NCBI GenBank assembly: GCA_000181795.3
Contig: CM012953.1
Span: 4,860,395-4,924,394 of the forward strand
Source: Trichinella spiralis
Taxonomy: Eukaryota > Nematoda > Enoplea > Trichinellida > Trichinellidae
Direction: 5' to 3'
Length of the DNA: 64,000 nt
Shown here: positions 60,330 to 64,000 of the stretch, piece by piece
Layout: each line of letters opens with the position of its first letter
Position numbering within the stretch: position 1 is the stretch's first letter
Program-made: the position numbers and the translations under genes
Notes under the pieces: model-generated
Told to the model about the DNA's origin: nothing
What the model saw: the letters and a program-made list of their open reading frames with translations, nothing else
Database searches by the model: none

Positions 60330-61517
60330 TCTTACTTTGAAATGAGAAAACTTCTAAAAGAACTGAAATTAACACATAGTTTAACATTAACACGTTACAG
60401 TATAAATAAAAAGTAAGTTTAATTATTGCTCAATGTGACGTCAAAACTTTTTGCAAAATAAATTTTTATAGTGATTTCTTTTATTTTGCTTTAATATGTT
60501 TGATTTACAATTTAGAATTATTAATAAATTATTTGAATCGTGTTGAACTGATTTTTTATTTCAATTTTTTTCTGTGGCTCATTCAAATAATTTTGTATTT
60601 CAGTTGTAATATTTAAAGTAAATCTTCAAAAATTTAATGATGATGATAATAATATTATTATTATGTAGGCACGCTCTTTTACATATGTGAAATATGATTA
60701 AATGATAATTTCAAAATGAATAATAAAAATTGCAGTTTAGTATTTGATTTTGATTTGAAGAATGATTTTTTGAAGCGCGTCCCATATTGTTGAATATTTA
60801 TTCAATAGCAGAAGTGCATTCTGGTTAAAATCGCAATGTTCTTTCATTTTCAGAAACCGTGATTGATTTTTCAGTGATGATTATATTTTTATAATTAAAA
60901 TTATTTTCCATAATTATTATAGTACCATATAATGGACAATAATTGTAAAGCAAGAACTGTAAACTGTCTTCCAAACATCATGTTCAACGTATTGGGCAAA
61001 ATGCCAAGCACGAAAATCGATTAAAAACTTATTACATGCGCACATACATGCACACATATATACATACATACATACATACATACATACATACATACATTTA
61101 TACATATAATAACGGTTAGATGACTCAAGGGGTACAATGTTTCATAATAACGATTTTGACAGAAACATGTTGTCACCATATTCATTCACCTAAATTCCAA
61201 TAAGTGAAAACATATTAATACAAGGAAAAAATAAGTACATTTTGAAGTAACATTAATTCAATAGCATATTATTTATTATATTGCATTGAAAATTCTAATC
61301 ATGAAAGAAAATTTTAAACTGATGTGAAGGGAGCGTACTGAATGCATTTGGTTTCAGCATTATCTGATTTGACTGAAACATGAAAAGAATTTTATGTAAT
61401 TAAATAGCATTCTACGGAGATGATTATATTCTTATCTTTGAGATTTTATTGTATTTGTATATTTTAAAGTTATAAAAAATGTGTATACTTGTTAAGTGTA
61501 AGTATATAAATATGAAA
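60330..61517. other. Spacer between the serpin 3' end and ARPC2 start, with (CATA)n microsatellite
   Basis: About 1.2 kb, AT-rich. It contains a perfect tetranucleotide run (CATA/TACA) at about 61059-61097 and related imperfect repeats on both sides. No gene or RNA is supported. Confidence 0.55.
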
Positions 61518-62734
61518 TCAAGCATTACCGTTTAGACCAGTGTAGCGACCCAAAAATAGTGGTATGCAATTTTTTGGATTGCAAATGAAAAATAAAAATG
61601 GATGATCTGCAACAAAAAAAAGTTGCTTTGATGGCATCACCGCTGCTTTGTCTGTCATTGTCACGGCTGTTGCCGCAGCGGCTTCAGTGCCTTCTTCATT
61701 TACCTAGAGATAGATGATAAGTTGAATTATTTAATTTTAATTGTAATTTATGCTTATTATTAACTTACTTCTAAAAATGCTTTGTGCAAAATATCAGAGA
61801 CGAAAATGTCTTTCCTTTTGCAAATTTTGGAAAAATCAGCATTTTCACCATCAAAAATGATGCCCATTCCAAGCTCAGTTAGCACGTCTTTCATGTTTAA
61901 TGCGCTGGTGAAAGTGAATTTTGGAATTTTTACAGTAACATCAACCATAGCACCGTTTTGAAACATTTCTGCTAATTGACTGCTTGTCAATGAATTTTCC
62001 ATCTCTTCCAACGCGAATCGTTGCTTGGGCAGTAAAATATACATCCAAAAATTGTTCTCTTTGTAACTGATTCCCAAAAGTTGGCAAAGTTCATTTTCAT
62101 AATAATAAAATTCTTGCTTGTCACGCATCATTTTCACTTTAATTCTGCGAATTTCATCACAGAAAAAATCAGAATTAACAGTATTTTGTACTTCGAATCG
62201 TCTTGCCCATTGCGCTTTGAAATATATAGCATTCGCGATCACTGATGTTGTAATTGGTTGTAGAAGACCAGGTGGAATGAGATTTTCAATTTTTCGTTCA
62301 GTTTTATTACAAATCCATTGATTGATCACCAATCTTGCCTCTTTAATATCCATAAAATCCACCTCGATGATGTCTGAGGAGATTTTTTTAATATCCTCAA
62401 CATAAGGAGTCAGCAGTTTGAATCCTTCTTGAATGTAAACGCAGTTTGCGACGAGCAATTTCACTTTATTGAAATTTTTGCTTTCTGTTGTTAAAATTTT
62501 ATTAATTTCCACAAACAGTGCTCGTACATCTTTCTCCTTTGCTGTATCACCGAAGATGGCTCGTTGAATTTCTAGTTTTGTTTTTCCAGCTGCTCCAAAA
62601 TATGCCATACCAATTGCAAGCAACACTGACATTGGTGATAAGAAAATACATTCCGAAACTTTTTTGGAGCTTTTGATTTTTTGGAATAATTTCCAAATGA
62701 ATTCGGTGACTTCATTGAAACTTTTTGATTCCAT
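61518..62734 (-). CDS. Serpin (serine protease inhibitor), inhibitory type
   Basis: Two exons, 62734-61769 and 61703-61518, join in phase 0 to give 383 residues, a normal serpin length. Serpins trap target proteases through cleavage of a mobile reactive loop. Family signatures present are ECIFLSPMSVLLAIGMAYFGAAG, the shutter-region ANAIYFKAQW, KAFLEVNEEGTEAAAATAV (hinge) and ADHPFLFFI near the end, finishing GRYTGLNGNA. The hinge, with small residues from P12 to P9, is that of an inhibitory serpin. Counting from the hinge puts Lys at P1 (MTDK|AAV), suggesting a trypsin-like target, but the loop seems about three residues longer than in ovalbumin-type serpins, so P1 could lie slightly downstream. 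No signal peptide is visible at MESKSFNEVTEF, so it is either intracellular or released by another route. Its intron lies just before the hinge. Confidence 0.93.
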
Positions 62735-64000
62735 TTTACTTTATATCTAAAGGAAGTAAAAATTATTATTATTATTGATATTATTATTATTTGATTTAAT
62801 ATTGCATATTTGAAATTAAGTTTTAAAAAAATGTCCAACACGATCAGAAATAATTATTATCAAGTAATTCTTTGAAAGCAAAACGTGGAATTAAAAAGAA
62901 TGAAAATTAAGCAATATTTTATGAAAGAAAATAAATTTATACCTTACGTAAGCAAGGATGATGTAAAATTAGTTGAATTGATGACTGTGATGCCCTCTTT
63001 GCAGAAGAAGTATCTGGTTGTTGCTTTAAGTCAGTAACCTTTGGAAAGAGACAATAGTAATGATGTTGACAAGAATTACATGAAAGGTGAATGCGTGGTG
63101 GTTAGATGTGAATGTGTCAGACGAGTGTTTGAAATATTGAATAGAATGCGACTAACCTAAAAGGAAATGGGGAAAATTTTTGTATTCATAAAATTCAACT
63201 CTTTTGAATGTAAAGATATTTGTCTTTGAATTTAAAAATGAAATCAAATGCACTTGGAATATTTTAAATGCAAGTTTTACAATACTTTTCATTGTGAATA
63301 AAATTAAAAAGAAATTCATTTTTGGACAATGTTAAGCTAATATGTACAATACATATTATCCAAAACAGAAGTTACCCCCCCCATCCAAGGGGTTAAAGGT
63401 TTTTATTTATTTACATTTTTTTATTTAATGTAAAACAGATAACTAAATTTATATTTTATGATTTGATTTTGCAATTTTTCAACTGCAACAAACACGAAAT
63501 GAAGACATACTTTTGTTGAACATCAATCTTTACACGAAAAGCACAATATAATTAATTCATCAAACTGATTAAATAATAAAAGATTCTGTTTAATACAATT
63601 TTGTTAAAAAATAACTAATTTCATCTAAAAATAGCTATTTTTAATGTAATAATTGCAAATTGTTTTTAAATTTTGATCAATTTGTTCATTTTAAATATAT
63701 GATTGATATGTTTTTAGCGATAAAATTAATAACTTAAATGTAGCGACATTGTTCATGTTGTTGTTTATCTGAAATTTCATTTTATTATCCAATTGTCATT
63801 TTCGATGCATTTGTTCCTAGTTGTACGTGAATAATTTTACAAGGGCAATTTTCCAGTTATGACCAAAAATGTGACATTGAAGAAGAAGCATTACTTAAAT
63901 CTGTTTATCACGTTTTTTTGTCAAATTTCATTCGTCGTTTTAAAATAATTATTCATTACGAAAAAGATGGCAAATTGAGATAATTGCTTCAATGATAATT
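62735..64000. other. Serpin upstream region and right edge of window
   Basis: On the minus strand a donor (TTGCTTAC|GTAAGG) at 62947-62942 and an acceptor CCTTTAG at about 62745 suggest a non-coding first serpin exon upstream of 62948. A short run of eight C followed by GGGG (63376-63393) is unusual in this AT-rich stretch. From 63.1 kb to the edge nothing is recognised. Confidence 0.45.

Noticed and set aside
63373-63393. C8...GGGG hairpin-like run near the right edge
   Set aside because: Stem of only about five pairs; no further structure or context.

Overview
This window is AT-rich animal nuclear DNA carrying ordinary spliced protein genes. Introns are mostly 50-400 bases and many acceptors read TTTTAG or TTTTCAG. 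Several genes have an acceptor a few bases (or no bases) upstream of the ATG, and tight same-strand gene pairs occur; both are typical of nematodes with spliced-leader trans-splicing. I infer a nematode, possibly clade I (Trichinella-like). That assignment is inference: no ribosomal RNA or other species marker is present.

Layout. 2-1618 (+) is the 3' part of POLR3A. Three minus-strand genes follow: CCDC47 (2378-4728), MED8 (6381-7397) and an unrecognised 164-codon gene (7563-8120) sitting 161 bases upstream of MED8 as a likely operon partner. A plus-strand nucleotide-sugar transporter of the SLC35A family (9158-11241) and NDUFB5 (12340-13455) come next, with a possible 81-residue minus-strand gene (11768-12116) head to head with NDUFB5. 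From 13.9 to 16.7 kb lies a decayed, reordered copy of parts of the SLC35A gene with a broken Ty3/gypsy pol fossil inside it. SLAIN-like (17270-19711, +) converges on the copper ATPase ATP7 (20148-27453, -). ATG101 (28759-29415, +) is intronless and is followed on the same strand by METTL2 (29957-34468). The formin FMNL (36439-47021, +) is the longest gene and converges on SGCB (47529-49639, -). DHX37 (50338-54194, -), a BCL2-family gene (55591-57710, +), ARPC2 (58076-60329, -) and a serpin (61518-62734, -) complete the window.

I rebuilt exon chains by hand. For the fully contained multi-exon genes, total coding length divides by three and phases agree at every junction. One ATP7 intron needs a GC-AG boundary.

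The genes are mostly housekeeping functions and do not form one pathway. FMNL, ARPC2 and SLAIN all concern actin or microtubules; CCDC47, ATP7 and the SLC35A transporter are secretory-pathway membrane proteins; POLR3A, MED8, DHX37 and METTL2 concern RNA synthesis or maturation; ATG101 and the BCL2 protein concern autophagy and cell death. I found no CRISPR array, no confident tRNA or rRNA gene, and no clearly novel multi-gene system. The points most worth checking are the two putative operons, the alternative ends of FMNL, the scrambled SLC35A copy, the small head-to-head gene, the repeat flanking ATG101, and a dynein-like coding remnant inside a METTL2 intron.
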